64,000 nucleotides of DNA from Candidatus Sulfotelmatobacter sp. (GCA_035504415.1 DATJRY010000005.1:1-64000), one strand, 5' to 3'; counted from the first letter of the stretch, positions 53,777 to 63,517 are shown. Notes: generated by a model not told the origin, from the letters alone. Program-made: numbers and translations.

Positions 53777-56671
53777 ATGAACCGGCTCGACCTGCGCTTT
53801 CGGCTGCGCGACGGACCGCCGCGGTTGCGCACGCTGGCGGCGGCGCGGTTGCGTTCGCTCGGTCTTTCGCCTGCCGAGGCGGCCGCGGACGAGCCCGAGG
53901 TGCTCGCGACCATCGACCCGCGCGCGATCCTCGACGTCGACGACCTGCGCGCGGCGGCGGCCGCGGCGGTGGCCGGCCGCCGCACGATCGAGCACGCGGC
54001 GTACGACGTCGATCGGTCGGCACACGGCATCGCGGTCACGCTCGCACCGCGCGCGAGCGAGGGCGTCGTCCACGACGGTGTTCCGCTGGGTGTCTGGATG
54101 CCGGGACCCGATCCGTTGCAGCTTCCCGCGGGCCCCGCGCAAGCGACGATCTACGGCATCTTCGACGAAGCGACCGGATACGCGGCGGTGGGGCGCAATC
54201 TGGTCTTCGGGTTGGCCGCGCACGGGATGGCCGTCGCGGCAAAAGCGGTCTGGTGGCCCGAGGCGCGCAACGCCGGTCTGCCGCCGGGCGAACACGCGAT
54301 GCTCGCGCACGCGGCCGCGCTTCCGGCCGACCGAGCCGGACCATCGGTGCTGCTGCGTCCCGCCGGCGATGCGAGCGGCAGCCCGTCGTTCAGCGAGTTC
54401 GCCGCCACCCGGCTGAGCGGGCTGACCTGCGCGTACACGATGTTCGAGTGCGACGACGTGCCGGGGCTGTGGGTGCGCACCCTGCGCGAGCTCGATCAGG
54501 TCTGGGTGCCGAGCACGTTCAACCTCGAGACGTTCGCGCAGGCCGGCGTCCCGGCGGAAAAGCTGCGCCTGATCCCGATCGGCATCGACACGCCGCTGTT
54601 CGCACCCGACGGTCCGCAGCTCGAGCTGCCGAACCGGCGTCGCACCGCGTTCCTCTCGGTCTTCGATTGGAACGAACGCAAGGGGCCCGACGTCCTGCTG
54701 CGCGCGTGGGCGCGCGCGTTCGGTCCCGACGACGACGTCGTGCTGTATCTGCGCACCGGGCGCAGCACCGTCGGCGCGCACGGCGGTCCGCTCGACGAGG
54801 TTCGCGGTCTGGGCCTGGACCCGGCGCGCATGGCGCCGGTCGAGATCATCACCGCGCCGTTGCCCGTCGACGCGTACGCGGCGCTGTTTCGCAGCGTCGA
54901 TGCGTTCGTGCTCACCTCGCGGGGCGAGGCGTTCTGCATCCCGTTGCTCGAAGCGATGGCCAGCGGCTTGCCGGCGATCGGGACCGGCTACGGCGGCAGC
55001 GCCGACTTCCTCGACGAGGATACCGGCTATCCGATTCCGGCGCGGCTCGTCCCGGTCGCGCGCAGCCTGGCCGACCGTATCCCGTACTACGCCGGTCAGC
55101 GCTGGTCCGATCCATCGGTCGATGCGACCGCGCAGGCGATGCGCCGCATCGTCGACGATCCGCACGACGCGCAGGCCCGCGCGGCGGCCGGCTTCGCGCG
55201 CGCGCACGCCGCGTTCGATCGGCGCGCCACCGCCCGCTTCGCGCAGCGCGCGCTGCGCGAAGCGCCGCCGGCACGGACGGTGCGCACGGCCGGGCGGACG
55301 CTGCTCGCCGGTCCGGCTCTGGCCGACGCAAGCGCCGGGCGGGCAACGCGCGGGCTGTTCGCGGCGCTCGAAGCGACCGGCGCGATGCCCCGTCTGCTGA
55401 CCGTGGGCGCACCGGGCGTCGAGCTGGACCCGGTGCAGGCGCGCCACCTGCGCCGCGGCGCGCGGTTGGCGCCGCATCCGAACGAGGCGCTCATCACCGT
55501 CGATCACGTGCGGCCGGGCGCGCGCGCCGTCTTCGTGAGCAGCGTGCCCGACGACGTGCGCGCGCTGGCCGGCGCGGAGCGGATCTGGACCGACGATCCG
55601 GCGGTGGCGCGCGCGCTGCACGCCGCCGGGATCCCACCGGCGCGCATCACGCACGTGCGGCTGCCCGTCGACGTGACCGCCTGGACGCCCGATGCGCACG
55701 GCGCGATCCCGCCGCAGCGGACGGTCTACGTCGCGCCGGAGCCCGATCGCATCGCGGCGCTGAGCGCGTTCGCCCGGCTCGTGCAGCCCGACGAGGACGT
55801 CGTCCTGTTCCTCGCTCCCGCCGCGGACCGGCCGCTCGTGCCCGCGCTGTTGGACGCCGAGCTGGACCGGGCGATGCGCGACGCCGGCGTCGCGCGCTGG
55901 AATCCGCGCGTCATGGCGCTGCCCTCGCCGCCTCACGCGCGCGAGAGCGTCGCGGCGCTGGCCGGCGCGACGCTCGCCATCGCCGCCGATCCGGCCTGGC
56001 GGGACCATGAGCTCGCCCGCGCGTGCGGCGTCCCCGTCCTCGGACTCGACGAGCTCGAGCGTGCGCGGCTGTTGCTCGCCGACGCCGGCGCGCGCGATCT
56101 CGCCGGCATCCAGACGCGGCGCGCCGCCGTCGCGCAGGCGCGCTCGGACGCCGCCGCGCTGCGGGCCGCCTTCGACGCGATCGCGCTGCTTGCGCCGGTC
56201 GAGCGCGCGGTACGCCCGATCCGCATCGCGGCCGTCTTCTCGCCGGAGGTCGCGGAGCCGGCGCGCGTGATGGCCGAGCTTTGCGCCCGGGCGATGCACG
56301 AGATCGTCGGCGTCGAGGGCGACTTGCGCGGGATCGACTACGTCGTGCGCGTCGAGCGCGCGGTCGAGACGGTCGACGGGTGGGACGAAGCACTGATCAA
56401 CGCGTTGGAAGCACACGGCGTCAACGTCGCCGAGAGCTTCGATTGGGACGCGATCGCACCGAACTTCCCGGACACGAGCTTCGAGCAGCTACGCGAGAGC
56501 GCCTTGCTGGCGCGCAACTGCGAGGCCGGCGCCAGAGTGGCGCGGGCGTCGGGCGCGCTGCAGCTCGTGCGCGCGGTCGACGCGACCGCGGTCGGACCCG
56601 CCTGGCGCGCCGTGGCCGGCGCCGTTCGTCCGCTGGCCGCTCAGCGCGGCGGTTTGATCAGGAACGCCTGA
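53777..56671 (+). CDS. Very large GT4-domain glycosyltransferase
   Basis: 964 residues. A clear GT4 domain spans about 115-495: YGIFDEATGYAAVGRNLVFG, VWVPSTFNLETFAQAGVP, FLSVFDWNERKGPDVLLRAW and GEAFCIPLLEAMASGLP, which has the two catalytic-region glutamates. The second half (about 510-780) looks like a degenerate GT-B unit, and the last 150 residues (ending ALINALEAHGVNVAESFDWD and beyond) are unassigned. The last 31 bases overlap the convergent TylF gene. It is divergent from the double GT gene across 78 bases. Confidence 0.78.
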   Translation: MNRLDLRFRLRDGPPRLRTLAAARLRSLGLSPAEAAADEPEVLATIDPRAILDVDDLRAAAAAAVAGRRTIEHAAYDVDRSAHGIAVTLAPRASEGVVHDGVPLGVWMPGPDPLQLPAGPAQATIYGIFDEATGYAAVGRNLVFGLAAHGMAVAAKAVWWPEARNAGLPPGEHAMLAHAAALPADRAGPSVLLRPAGDASGSPSFSEFAATRLSGLTCAYTMFECDDVPGLWVRTLRELDQVWVPSTFNLETFAQAGVPAEKLRLIPIGIDTPLFAPDGPQLELPNRRRTAFLSVFDWNERKGPDVLLRAWARAFGPDDDVVLYLRTGRSTVGAHGGPLDEVRGLGLDPARMAPVEIITAPLPVDAYAALFRSVDAFVLTSRGEAFCIPLLEAMASGLPAIGTGYGGSADFLDEDTGYPIPARLVPVARSLADRIPYYAGQRWSDPSVDATAQAMRRIVDDPHDAQARAAAGFARAHAAFDRRATARFAQRALREAPPARTVRTAGRTLLAGPALADASAGRATRGLFAALEATGAMPRLLTVGAPGVELDPVQARHLRRGARLAPHPNEALITVDHVRPGARAVFVSSVPDDVRALAGAERIWTDDPAVARALHAAGIPPARITHVRLPVDVTAWTPDAHGAIPPQRTVYVAPEPDRIAALSAFARLVQPDEDVVLFLAPAADRPLVPALLDAELDRAMRDAGVARWNPRVMALPSPPHARESVAALAGATLAIAADPAWRDHELARACGVPVLGLDELERARLLLADAGARDLAGIQTRRAAVAQARSDAAALRAAFDAIALLAPVERAVRPIRIAAVFSPEVAEPARVMAELCARAMHEIVGVEGDLRGIDYVVRVERAVETVDGWDEALINALEAHGVNVAESFDWDAIAPNFPDTSFEQLRESALLARNCEAGARVARASGALQLVRAVDATAVGPAWRAVAGAVRPLAAQRGGLIRNA

Positions 56672-57405
56672 CCCGTCGGCATCGAAAAGATATCGACGCC
56701 GCGGCTCGCCGCGAACTCGCCGAGCACGTGACGCTGCTCGACGTGCTCGGCGAAGGCGAAATCGTCGAGCACCACCGGCGCACCGGGAACGAGCTTGTCC
56801 CAAAAGAACTCCAGCGCCGCGCGCTCCGGCACCGCCGCGTTCATGTCGATCAACAGGCAAGCCACCTTCGTCGCGGGCACGTCGGCGAGCGATTCGGGGA
56901 TGCGCCCCTTGATCAGCTTGACGTTCGGGTAGTCGCGCATGTGTTCGCGCACCAGTTCGTACGTGTCGCCGTAGAGGTGCGTATAGCCGCCCAATCCCAG
57001 CGCGCGCTCCTTCTCCGTGAGCTGTTCGACGGGATACCCGGCGTAGGTGTCGAGCAGGTAGAGCGTGCGATCGGGGAAGCGCTCGAAGCCGACGTAGGAA
57101 CAGATCGCGCGGGCGAACATTCCGGTGTCGACGCCGCACTCGACGAAATCACCTTCGAGCTTGATGCCCACGGCGGCCGCCCAGCACGGTAAGTAGACGC
57201 GCCACTCGATGTGCAGATCCGCGCCGAACCGGTGCCCGCTGCTCATCGCGAGCTGATAGGCCTTCGCGAACCGCTCTTCGCGCATCCAGTCGACGGCGTG
57301 CGTGGTGAACAGCCCGTCGGCGCTGTAGGTCAACGGGCCTTTGACCAGCGTGCGGCCGTCCGGCAGCGGAAAGTTGACCGTCAGGTTGAGCTTCTCGTCG
57401 TTCAT
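56641..57405 (-). CDS. TylF/MycF-family sugar O-methyltransferase (copy 2)
   Basis: 254 residues from ATG 57405 with AGGA just upstream. LEGDFVECGVDTGMFARAIC, RTLYLLDTYAGYPVEQLTEK, KVACLLIDMNAAVPERAALE and FFWDKLVPGAPVVLDDFAFA match copy 1 block by block. The two sit about 9 kb apart in the same locus, so they are duplicates that may methylate different sugars or positions. Confidence 0.88.
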   Translation of the reverse strand: MNDEKLNLTVNFPLPDGRTLVKGPLTYSADGLFTTHAVDWMREERFAKAYQLAMSSGHRFGADLHIEWRVYLPCWAAAVGIKLEGDFVECGVDTGMFARAICSYVGFERFPDRTLYLLDTYAGYPVEQLTEKERALGLGGYTHLYGDTYELVREHMRDYPNVKLIKGRIPESLADVPATKVACLLIDMNAAVPERAALEFFWDKLVPGAPVVLDDFAFAEHVEQRHVLGEFAASRGVDIFSMPTGQAFLIKPPR

Positions 57406-57412
57406 CGCTTCC

Positions 57413-58531
57413 TCAGCGGGGGATGGCGGCGGCCAGCCGCGTGCGTTCGGCGGCAACCGCGGCGCCGCGCTCCCACGTCCACGCGGTTCGCGCGCGTCGC
57501 GCGGCCGCCGCGCCGAGCGCCGGCAGACGCCACCGCTCTTCGACCACCAGACGCATCACCCGGCTGAGCAAGGTGACGTCGACCTCGAGGGTCCATGGCG
57601 GTTCCACCGTCGCCGGCATGTCGCTCATCTCGATCGGCGTGCGCTTGGCGGGCAACAGTACGCCCACGCTGCCGTCGACGAAGTCGTCCGTCGCGCCGCC
57701 GGCGCTGACCAGCGGCGGCGTTCCGCAGGCCATCGCCTCGAGCGCCGTCAGCCCGAAGCCTTCGCCACGGTACGGCAGCACCAAGACGTCGGCGGTACGG
57801 TAGAGCGCCGCGAGCGAAACGTCGTCGAAGACGTCGTCGCTGTAGATGATCTCGGGCAAGTCGGCGCGCCCCAGCAGCGGCTCGATCGACGGCTTCATCG
57901 TCTGATCCTTGTAGACGGAAGAGCCGCCGACGTCCTTGACGATCAAGCTCACGTCGTCGCCGGGGCCGAACGCGTTCAAGAACGCGTTGATCGCGAGGTC
58001 CGCGCCTTTGCGCCAGATCGCGCCGCCGACGTAGAGGAAACGGAACGATCCGCGCGTGGGCAGCGCGGCGAGCGGGCCGTCGGGGCGGAACACCGCGGGA
58101 TCGACGCCGAGCGGAACCGTGATCAATCGCTCCGGCGCGAAGCCGGCACGCTCGTACATCCCGCGCACGAAGCTGCCATAGCACCAGATCTCGTCGGCGC
58201 CCCGCAAGCCGTCGATCCACGCGCTGGGCAGCTCGCCCAACTCGTACGGCTGGACGTGCGCGTAACGCCCGTACTCGGGCCGCGCGAACTCGGGCGGCCA
58301 GCGGTGACGCACCGTCAGGTCGGGCGGCCGGTCGAGCGCGATACCGGTCAGCGCGACGAGCCGTTCGACCTCGGGCGTCGCGCGCTGCAGGTAACTGCCG
58401 AGCAGCGGCGCCGACAGCGCCAGGTCCACCTCGCCGCGGCGGAGGAGCGCCAGCACCAGTTCCCGGTTGACCCGCGCCAGCGAGATCTCGGAGAAGACCT
58501 CGCCGTCCAGGACCAGCAGCGGGCGTGCCAA
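57413..58531 (-). CDS. GT4 glycosyltransferase
   Basis: 372 residues from TTG 58531. ADEIWCYGSFVRGMYERAGF, LITVPLGVDPAVFRPDGPLA, FRFLYVGGAIWRKGADLAIN and YRGEGFGLTALEAMACGTPP (E-x7-E) show an active GT4 GT-B enzyme using a nucleotide sugar. It lies ten bases after the double GT2 gene and eight bases before TylF copy 2. There is no good Shine-Dalgarno sequence, consistent with coupling to the upstream gene. Confidence 0.87.
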   Translation of the reverse strand: MARPLLVLDGEVFSEISLARVNRELVLALLRRGEVDLALSAPLLGSYLQRATPEVERLVALTGIALDRPPDLTVRHRWPPEFARPEYGRYAHVQPYELGELPSAWIDGLRGADEIWCYGSFVRGMYERAGFAPERLITVPLGVDPAVFRPDGPLAALPTRGSFRFLYVGGAIWRKGADLAINAFLNAFGPGDDVSLIVKDVGGSSVYKDQTMKPSIEPLLGRADLPEIIYSDDVFDDVSLAALYRTADVLVLPYRGEGFGLTALEAMACGTPPLVSAGGATDDFVDGSVGVLLPAKRTPIEMSDMPATVEPPWTLEVDVTLLSRVMRLVVEERWRLPALGAAAARRARTAWTWERGAAVAAERTRLAAAIPR

Positions 58532-58540
58532 GGCGCCGGG

Positions 58541-60349
58541 TCAGCCGGCCGCGACGGCTAAGCCGCGGCCCGCCAGCGCGCAGGCGAACTCGGCCAAGCC
58601 GCGCGTCGTCGCGGTGCGCTCGGTCAGTTCGCCGAGGAGCTGCGCGATCGCGGTACGGTGCCGCCGCCGCTCCTCCTCACGCGCGGCATCGACCGGATAC
58701 GCGGCATGGATCGCGTCCATCGACGCCAGCAGCGCCGCACGGCGGTCGCCGACGCGCTGCGCGACCAAGCCGATGCGCGCGCTGACCGACAGCGTCGCCG
58801 CGCGCGTCGGGGCGACGCGCGTCCCGCGCGTGAGGCGCAAGGCGAAGTCCCAATCGTCGAACAACGGCGCACCCGGATTGAAGCGGCCGACGCGATCGAA
58901 CAGACCTCGGTAGACGACCAGCGCGTCGAGCGGGACGCTATGCGCGATCTCGAGTGCCGCGAGGTCTTCTTCCCCGCCGCCGAAGGGCGCGATCACACCC
59001 AAGTCGTGCCAGACGATGCCGTCGCCGTCCGCCTGTTCGAAGACGAGGCGGGAGGTCGCGAGCACGGCTTGCGTCCGCTCGCGCGCGATCGTCTCGACCG
59101 CGCTCGCGAGGTGCTCGGGGGCGAACCGGTTGCCCGGCTCGAGGAAGGTGACGTACTCGCCGCGCGCCATGCGCAGGCCGAGGTTGCGGGCCGCGCCCGC
59201 CGGCTGCGTGGACTCGAAACGAATGTGGGACGTGCGCTCCCAGACCGGGTGCGCCCGCAGCAGGCCTTCCAGCGGGACGAACCCGTGGTCGACGACGACG
59301 AGCTCCCAGGCGGGCCACGTCTGCGCGACCAGCGTATCGAGCGATCGCGTCACCAGCGCCGGCGGCGCGCTCGTCTCCATGACGACGGTGATGGTCGACT
59401 CGTGCACGCGCGCCGGCTCGTAGACGACGGCGCGCGACAACAACCGCTCCTGCAAGTCGCGCACGCGAGCCTGCTGCTCCTCGTCCAGCCGCGTCGTGCC
59501 GCCGTTGCGGTCGGCGTTGTCGCGCAGCAGGGTCGCGAACAGTTGCGCGACGCCGATCTCGCGACCGCGCATGCGCCGCACGAACTCCGGGTGGTCCATG
59601 TAGCGCTCGACGAACGCGGCGAAGTCCAAGATGTTCGTCCCCGGACCGTGATACGCGGCGCCCGAGTGTTGGTCGTCGTGCAAACGCACGGCGACGCTCG
59701 GCTCCGCGACGTACGCGAAACGCCGCCCGGCGAGCGCCAGCCGGATGACGATGTCCCAGTCGGAGGCGATCACCGTGCTGCCGGACGTGCTGGCGAAAGC
59801 GTAGCCGCGAAGCGCCTCGCGGCGCACCAGCATGCACGGCATGCAGACCGGACAGGTGGTGGTGAAGTTCTCGACCAGCTCGTCGCGCGCGTCCGTGTAG
59901 CTGACGGGGAACTGGCCCGCCATGTTGCGCACTCGGAAGACCAGGCCGTCCGCCCGCGCGAAATAGGCGTTGCCGTACACGACGTCGAGGGTGGGGTTGG
60001 CGAGGAAGCGCGTCATCAGACGCTCGACGTGCGTCGGGTAGAGCACGTCGTCGGAGGAGAGCCACATGACGAACTCGCCGCGAGCCAGCTCCAGCACGCG
60101 GTCGAAATTCGGTCCGATGCCGAGGTTGCGCTCGTTGCGCGACAGCCGCACGCGCGGTTCCTGGCCGAACCGCTCGTTGAGCAGCTCCCAAGCGCCGTCG
60201 GTCGAGCAGTTGTCGCTCACCACGACCTCGACGTTCGGGTAGGTCTGACCCAGCGCGCTGGCGACGGCTTGCTCGACGTACTGCGCGTAGTTGTAGTTCG
60301 GGATCAGGATGCTGACCAGTGGGAGGTCCACCACAGTGATATCGGCCAC
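58541..60349 (-). CDS. Tandem-domain GT2 glycosyltransferase
   Basis: 602 residues from GTG 60349, fixed by a perfect AAGGAGG at 60359-60365, nine bases upstream. The first GT-A domain has PLVSILIPNYNYAQYVEQAV, DNCSTDGAW and the acidic LSSDDVLYPT. The second (from about 330) has TITVVMETSAPPALVTRSLD, VVDHG and FLEPGNRF, so its metal motif is altered (EPG) and it may be inactive. Organisation parallels the gene at 45038-46858. Confidence 0.86.
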   Translation of the reverse strand: MADITVVDLPLVSILIPNYNYAQYVEQAVASALGQTYPNVEVVVSDNCSTDGAWELLNERFGQEPRVRLSRNERNLGIGPNFDRVLELARGEFVMWLSSDDVLYPTHVERLMTRFLANPTLDVVYGNAYFARADGLVFRVRNMAGQFPVSYTDARDELVENFTTTCPVCMPCMLVRREALRGYAFASTSGSTVIASDWDIVIRLALAGRRFAYVAEPSVAVRLHDDQHSGAAYHGPGTNILDFAAFVERYMDHPEFVRRMRGREIGVAQLFATLLRDNADRNGGTTRLDEEQQARVRDLQERLLSRAVVYEPARVHESTITVVMETSAPPALVTRSLDTLVAQTWPAWELVVVDHGFVPLEGLLRAHPVWERTSHIRFESTQPAGAARNLGLRMARGEYVTFLEPGNRFAPEHLASAVETIARERTQAVLATSRLVFEQADGDGIVWHDLGVIAPFGGGEEDLAALEIAHSVPLDALVVYRGLFDRVGRFNPGAPLFDDWDFALRLTRGTRVAPTRAATLSVSARIGLVAQRVGDRRAALLASMDAIHAAYPVDAAREEERRRHRTAIAQLLGELTERTATTRGLAEFACALAGRGLAVAAG

Positions 60350-60358
60350 TGGCCAGGG

Positions 60359-60365
60359 CCTCCTT
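60359..60365 (-). promoter_or_regulatory. Perfect Shine-Dalgarno for the double GT2 gene
   Basis: AAGGAGG on the minus strand, nine bases before GTG 60349. It is the strongest ribosome site I saw in the glycan region and marks the start of a three-gene minus-strand unit. Confidence 0.7.
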
Positions 60366-60444
60366 ACGGACACGCTTGGTCGCCGGCCCTCCCACGGCGG
60401 CCGCGAATGTCCGGTCGTGCGGGGCGTCGAAGCCAGCTTCCCGG

Positions 60445-61365
60445 ATGACGCCTTATTTCCGGCACTTCGGGTTGGAGCGCGATCCGTTCCTCGACACGGC
60501 GGACCCGCACTTCTACCGGACGACGCCCGCGCTCGCCCGAGCCCGGACGCGGTTGATCGGCGGGGTGCTCGAATCGCGCGGGCTGCAGGTCGTCGTCGGC
60601 GATCCCGGGACCGGCAAGACCAGCCTGATGGCGCAGGTCGAACGCGAGCTGCTGGGCCGGGACGAGGTGCGGCTGGCGAAGATCCTGGACCCGTCCTTCG
60701 CGAGCGAGACCGAGTTCTTGCTCGGCGTCGCGCGCGCGTTCGGCTTGGCCCTCCCACCACGTTCGCCGGCCGCGCTGAAGAACGCGCTCAAGAACTATCT
60801 CTACGACGCGGCGGTGCTCGACGGGCTGACGTTGGCGCTGCTGATCGACGAGGCGCAGAACGCCAGTGATGAGATATTCGAAGTCATCCGTCTCTTGCTG
60901 AACTACGACGTGCCGCAGCGCAAGCTGCTCAACGTCGTGCTGTTCGGCCAAAGCGAACTGCGCGCGCGGGTCGAGAGCCGCCGCAACCTCGCCGATCGCG
61001 TCGACGGCTGGATCTCGCTCGATCCGCTCGATGCCAGCGAGTCGCGCGCGCTGTTGGCCTATCGACTCTCACGTGCGGGCGCTGGCGATCTGACCGCCTT
61101 GTTCGACGAGGACGCGGTCGAGGCGATCGTGGCCAGCGCGGGGGGGACGCCGCGGCGCCTGCTGACGCTGGCTCACGCCTCGTTGCGCGACGCCGCGACG
61201 CAGGGGCGACCACGGGCAACCCGGCTCGACGCGGACGCCGCGGCGCGAGCGCGCGGCTTGGCCGCCGGGGCGCAGCGGCGCGGAGGACGCCCCGCGGCGA
61301 TGGCCGACGGCGCGGCCGTGCCGCAGCGGCGGCGCTTCCCCTGGCTGCCGCTGCGGGCGCGATGA
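60445..61365 (+). CDS. ExeA/GspA-like AAA+ ATPase
   Basis: 306 residues from ATG 60445. MTPYFRHFGLERDPFLDTAD is the classic ExeA-type start, QVVVGDPGTGKTSLMAQVER the Walker A and LALLIDEAQNASDEIFEVIR the Walker B. The C-terminal 50 residues are basic and of low complexity. ExeA-type ATPases help assemble secretin or pilus machines through peptidoglycan. No peptidoglycan-binding domain is seen. It is coupled (ATGA) to the next gene. Confidence 0.85.
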   Translation: MTPYFRHFGLERDPFLDTADPHFYRTTPALARARTRLIGGVLESRGLQVVVGDPGTGKTSLMAQVERELLGRDEVRLAKILDPSFASETEFLLGVARAFGLALPPRSPAALKNALKNYLYDAAVLDGLTLALLIDEAQNASDEIFEVIRLLLNYDVPQRKLLNVVLFGQSELRARVESRRNLADRVDGWISLDPLDASESRALLAYRLSRAGAGDLTALFDEDAVEAIVASAGGTPRRLLTLAHASLRDAATQGRPRATRLDADAAARARGLAAGAQRRGGRPAAMADGAAVPQRRRFPWLPLRAR

Positions 61366-62750
61366 GCGGTCGCGAGACCGACGTCGACGCGCTCTTCGAG
61401 CGCGACGCCGACGCGCGTCTGCTCGACCGCCGCCGCCGAGAAGAGCTCGGATTGCCCTCGACACCGCAGCCGCCCTCCGCCGCGTCGCCACGGTTCGGCG
61501 CCGAGTCGCTGGCCGAGGACGACGACTCGCCGCGGCTGGTACGGCCCGCTGCGTTGCGACTGGCGCTGGAGGCGCGGCCCGATCGCGAGCTGATCCCCGG
61601 CGCGCTCGTGACCGTCGTCGCGACGCTCCACGATGACGGTGACCGCGAGGTATCCGACGCGACGCTGCGGGTCACCGTCCCGCCCGAGGCCGAGCCCGTT
61701 CCGGGATCCTTCTCCCGCGACGAGGTGCAGATCGACGGCGAGGCACTGCTCGGAATCGGCTTGCGGCTGGGCACGATCCCGCCCAACGGCGCGGTCCGGC
61801 TGCGCTTCGCGCTGCGGATCCTACCGGGGACCGCGCCGCTCGACGTCTTGGCGACGGTCTGGGCAGAGGGCGTGCCGGCCGTCGCGCCGCCGGCGCTCCG
61901 CTTGCGCCGCCGCGCCGGCCACGCCGCTTACGAGCAGCCGCGACCGTTCTACGAGCTCGAGGAAGGCGAGGGGCTCGACCTCGGCGAGACGGCACCCGCG
62001 CCTTCCGTCGTCGACGCGCGCAGCGTCGCTCCCGCCGCCCCCGAACCGCCACCGACGCCCGAGCCCGTGCTGCCGCCGCCACCGCCCGAGCCCGTGCTGC
62101 CGCCGTCCGCGGCCCTGCCGGTGCTCTACCGGCGCATCGACGGCGACGAGGTACGAGCGCTCGAGCGCGTCTACACGGGCGCGCTGCCGCACGGCCTGGC
62201 TGCACTCGCGCTGCTTTCGTCGATCGCCGCTGCCGACGGCGCGGTCGGCGAAGCGCTGGGCCTGAGCACCTTCGCGCGCAGCGTCTCCGCCGCGCTGCCG
62301 CGCGCGCTGGTCGCCGCGCGGATGGGCCGCCCGACGCCGCCGGTGGTGACCGAGGAGGCTCTGGCGGTGCTCCGTCCCGCCGGCGCCCCGCCGCTCACGC
62401 CGTCACCGGCCCCGGAATCCCTCGGCCCGCACCTCGTGGTCGCGCTCGACGCGCATGGCCTCGAGGGACTGCGCGGCGTGCTCGGGCGGCAGTTGGCGGA
62501 CCCGTTTCTGCGTGGCGTCCAGGTGCTCTTGGCGGTCGCGCCACGCCGCATCGACGGCGTCGGCGCGCCGACGGTGCGCTTCGAGGACGCCGTGGCGGCC
62601 TTTCGGGTCGCGGCCGGAGGCTGGCTGATGCGGGTGACGGTGCGGCGAACCGTCGACCGGCGCTTCGATCCGCTGACAGCCGACGATGCGGGCCTACACG
62701 CCGCCGGCCGCAGCGTCGTCGAAGCGCTGCGCGAGGTCATCCCGACATGA
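61362..62750 (+). CDS. Hypothetical protein with a DUF11-like beta domain and proline-rich linker
   Basis: 462 residues. Residues about 60-185 look like a bacterial Ig-type conserved-repeat (DUF11-like) domain: PDRELIPGALVTVVATLHDD, REVSDATLRVTVPPEAEPVP, IPPNGAVRLRFALRILPGTA. A proline-rich linker (about 225-255) leads to a C-terminal helical-beta domain with no family I know. There is no signal peptide. It is coupled to the ATPase before and the glycosyltransferase after (ATGA at both ends), so the three probably act together. Confidence 0.6.
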   Translation: MSGRETDVDALFERDADARLLDRRRREELGLPSTPQPPSAASPRFGAESLAEDDDSPRLVRPAALRLALEARPDRELIPGALVTVVATLHDDGDREVSDATLRVTVPPEAEPVPGSFSRDEVQIDGEALLGIGLRLGTIPPNGAVRLRFALRILPGTAPLDVLATVWAEGVPAVAPPALRLRRRAGHAAYEQPRPFYELEEGEGLDLGETAPAPSVVDARSVAPAAPEPPPTPEPVLPPPPPEPVLPPSAALPVLYRRIDGDEVRALERVYTGALPHGLAALALLSSIAAADGAVGEALGLSTFARSVSAALPRALVAARMGRPTPPVVTEEALAVLRPAGAPPLTPSPAPESLGPHLVVALDAHGLEGLRGVLGRQLADPFLRGVQVLLAVAPRRIDGVGAPTVRFEDAVAAFRVAAGGWLMRVTVRRTVDRRFDPLTADDAGLHAAGRSVVEALREVIPT

Positions 62751-63517
62751 AGCTCCTCATCGGCATCCCGACCGGCGGTCAGCCGACACAGCCGTTCCTC
62801 GACGCGGTCCCGCACCTCGCGTTGCCGCCGGGCGCGCTTGCGGACCGGCTCATCTGGAGCGGCAACTCCGTCGCCGTGCAGCGCGAGATGATCGCGCGCC
62901 ACGCAGTCGCAAGCGGCGCCGACATCCTGCTCATGATCGACGATGACGTCGTGCCGCCTCCGGACGCGCTCATCGCCCTCGTGCGCGCGCTCGAGAACGA
63001 TGCGCGCGCGGCGGTCGCGGGCGCGCTCTACTACAGCCGCGACGGCGCCCGGCCGATGGCTGTCGCGCGCTGGAGCTCGACCGACACGACCGAGGGCGCG
63101 ATTCCCGCCTTTCGCAACGGTGAAGTGACCGACGTCGACGGCGTCGGTTTCGGCTGCGTCGCGCTGCGGGTCTCGGCGCTGCGAGCGTTCTCGACGCCGT
63201 ACTTCGCGGCGCACGTCTTCGTCAACGAGGCGACGCGCTCGGTCCGGCAGGCCGACGAGGACTACCTGTACTGCGAGCGCGTGCGCACCGCCGGGTGGCG
63301 GGTTCTGCTGCACGCCGGCGTCCGCGCCGGTCATTACGACCGTGCCACGAACCGGCTCTCCCCCGAGCGCTGGGAGGACGACGTCCAGACCGACCGCTTG
63401 CGCATGATCGTCCGCGACGCGGACGGGCGAACGCGCATGATTCCGTACGACGCGGCGCACCCGCGCGCGGACGAGCGCCAGGAACCGTTCCCGCTGACGC
63501 TGCTGTTCGGCGCCTAG
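62747..63517 (+). CDS. GT2-like glycosyltransferase
   Basis: 256 residues. KLLIGIPTGGQPTQPFLDAV starts the fold, VQREMIARHAVASGADILLM and IDDDVVPPPDALIALVRALE give the acidic DDD site, DVDGVGFGCVALRVSALRAF and ADEDYLYCERVRTAGWRVLL the acceptor side. It resembles short GT2 enzymes that read a list of residues with an internal DxD. Its stop interlocks with the convergent flagellar gene (shared bases 63514-63517). Confidence 0.75.
   Translation: MKLLIGIPTGGQPTQPFLDAVPHLALPPGALADRLIWSGNSVAVQREMIARHAVASGADILLMIDDDVVPPPDALIALVRALENDARAAVAGALYYSRDGARPMAVARWSSTDTTEGAIPAFRNGEVTDVDGVGFGCVALRVSALRAFSTPYFAAHVFVNEATRSVRQADEDYLYCERVRTAGWRVLLHAGVRAGHYDRATNRLSPERWEDDVQTDRLRMIVRDADGRTRMIPYDAAHPRADERQEPFPLTLLFGA

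Noticed and set aside
51386-56416. Very long open frame across two opposing glycosyltransferase genes
   Set aside because: Upstream of 53698 it is antisense to the 964-residue GT4 gene and reads as Arg/Gly-rich filler typical of GC-rich shadows; only the part below 53698 has glycosyltransferase motifs.
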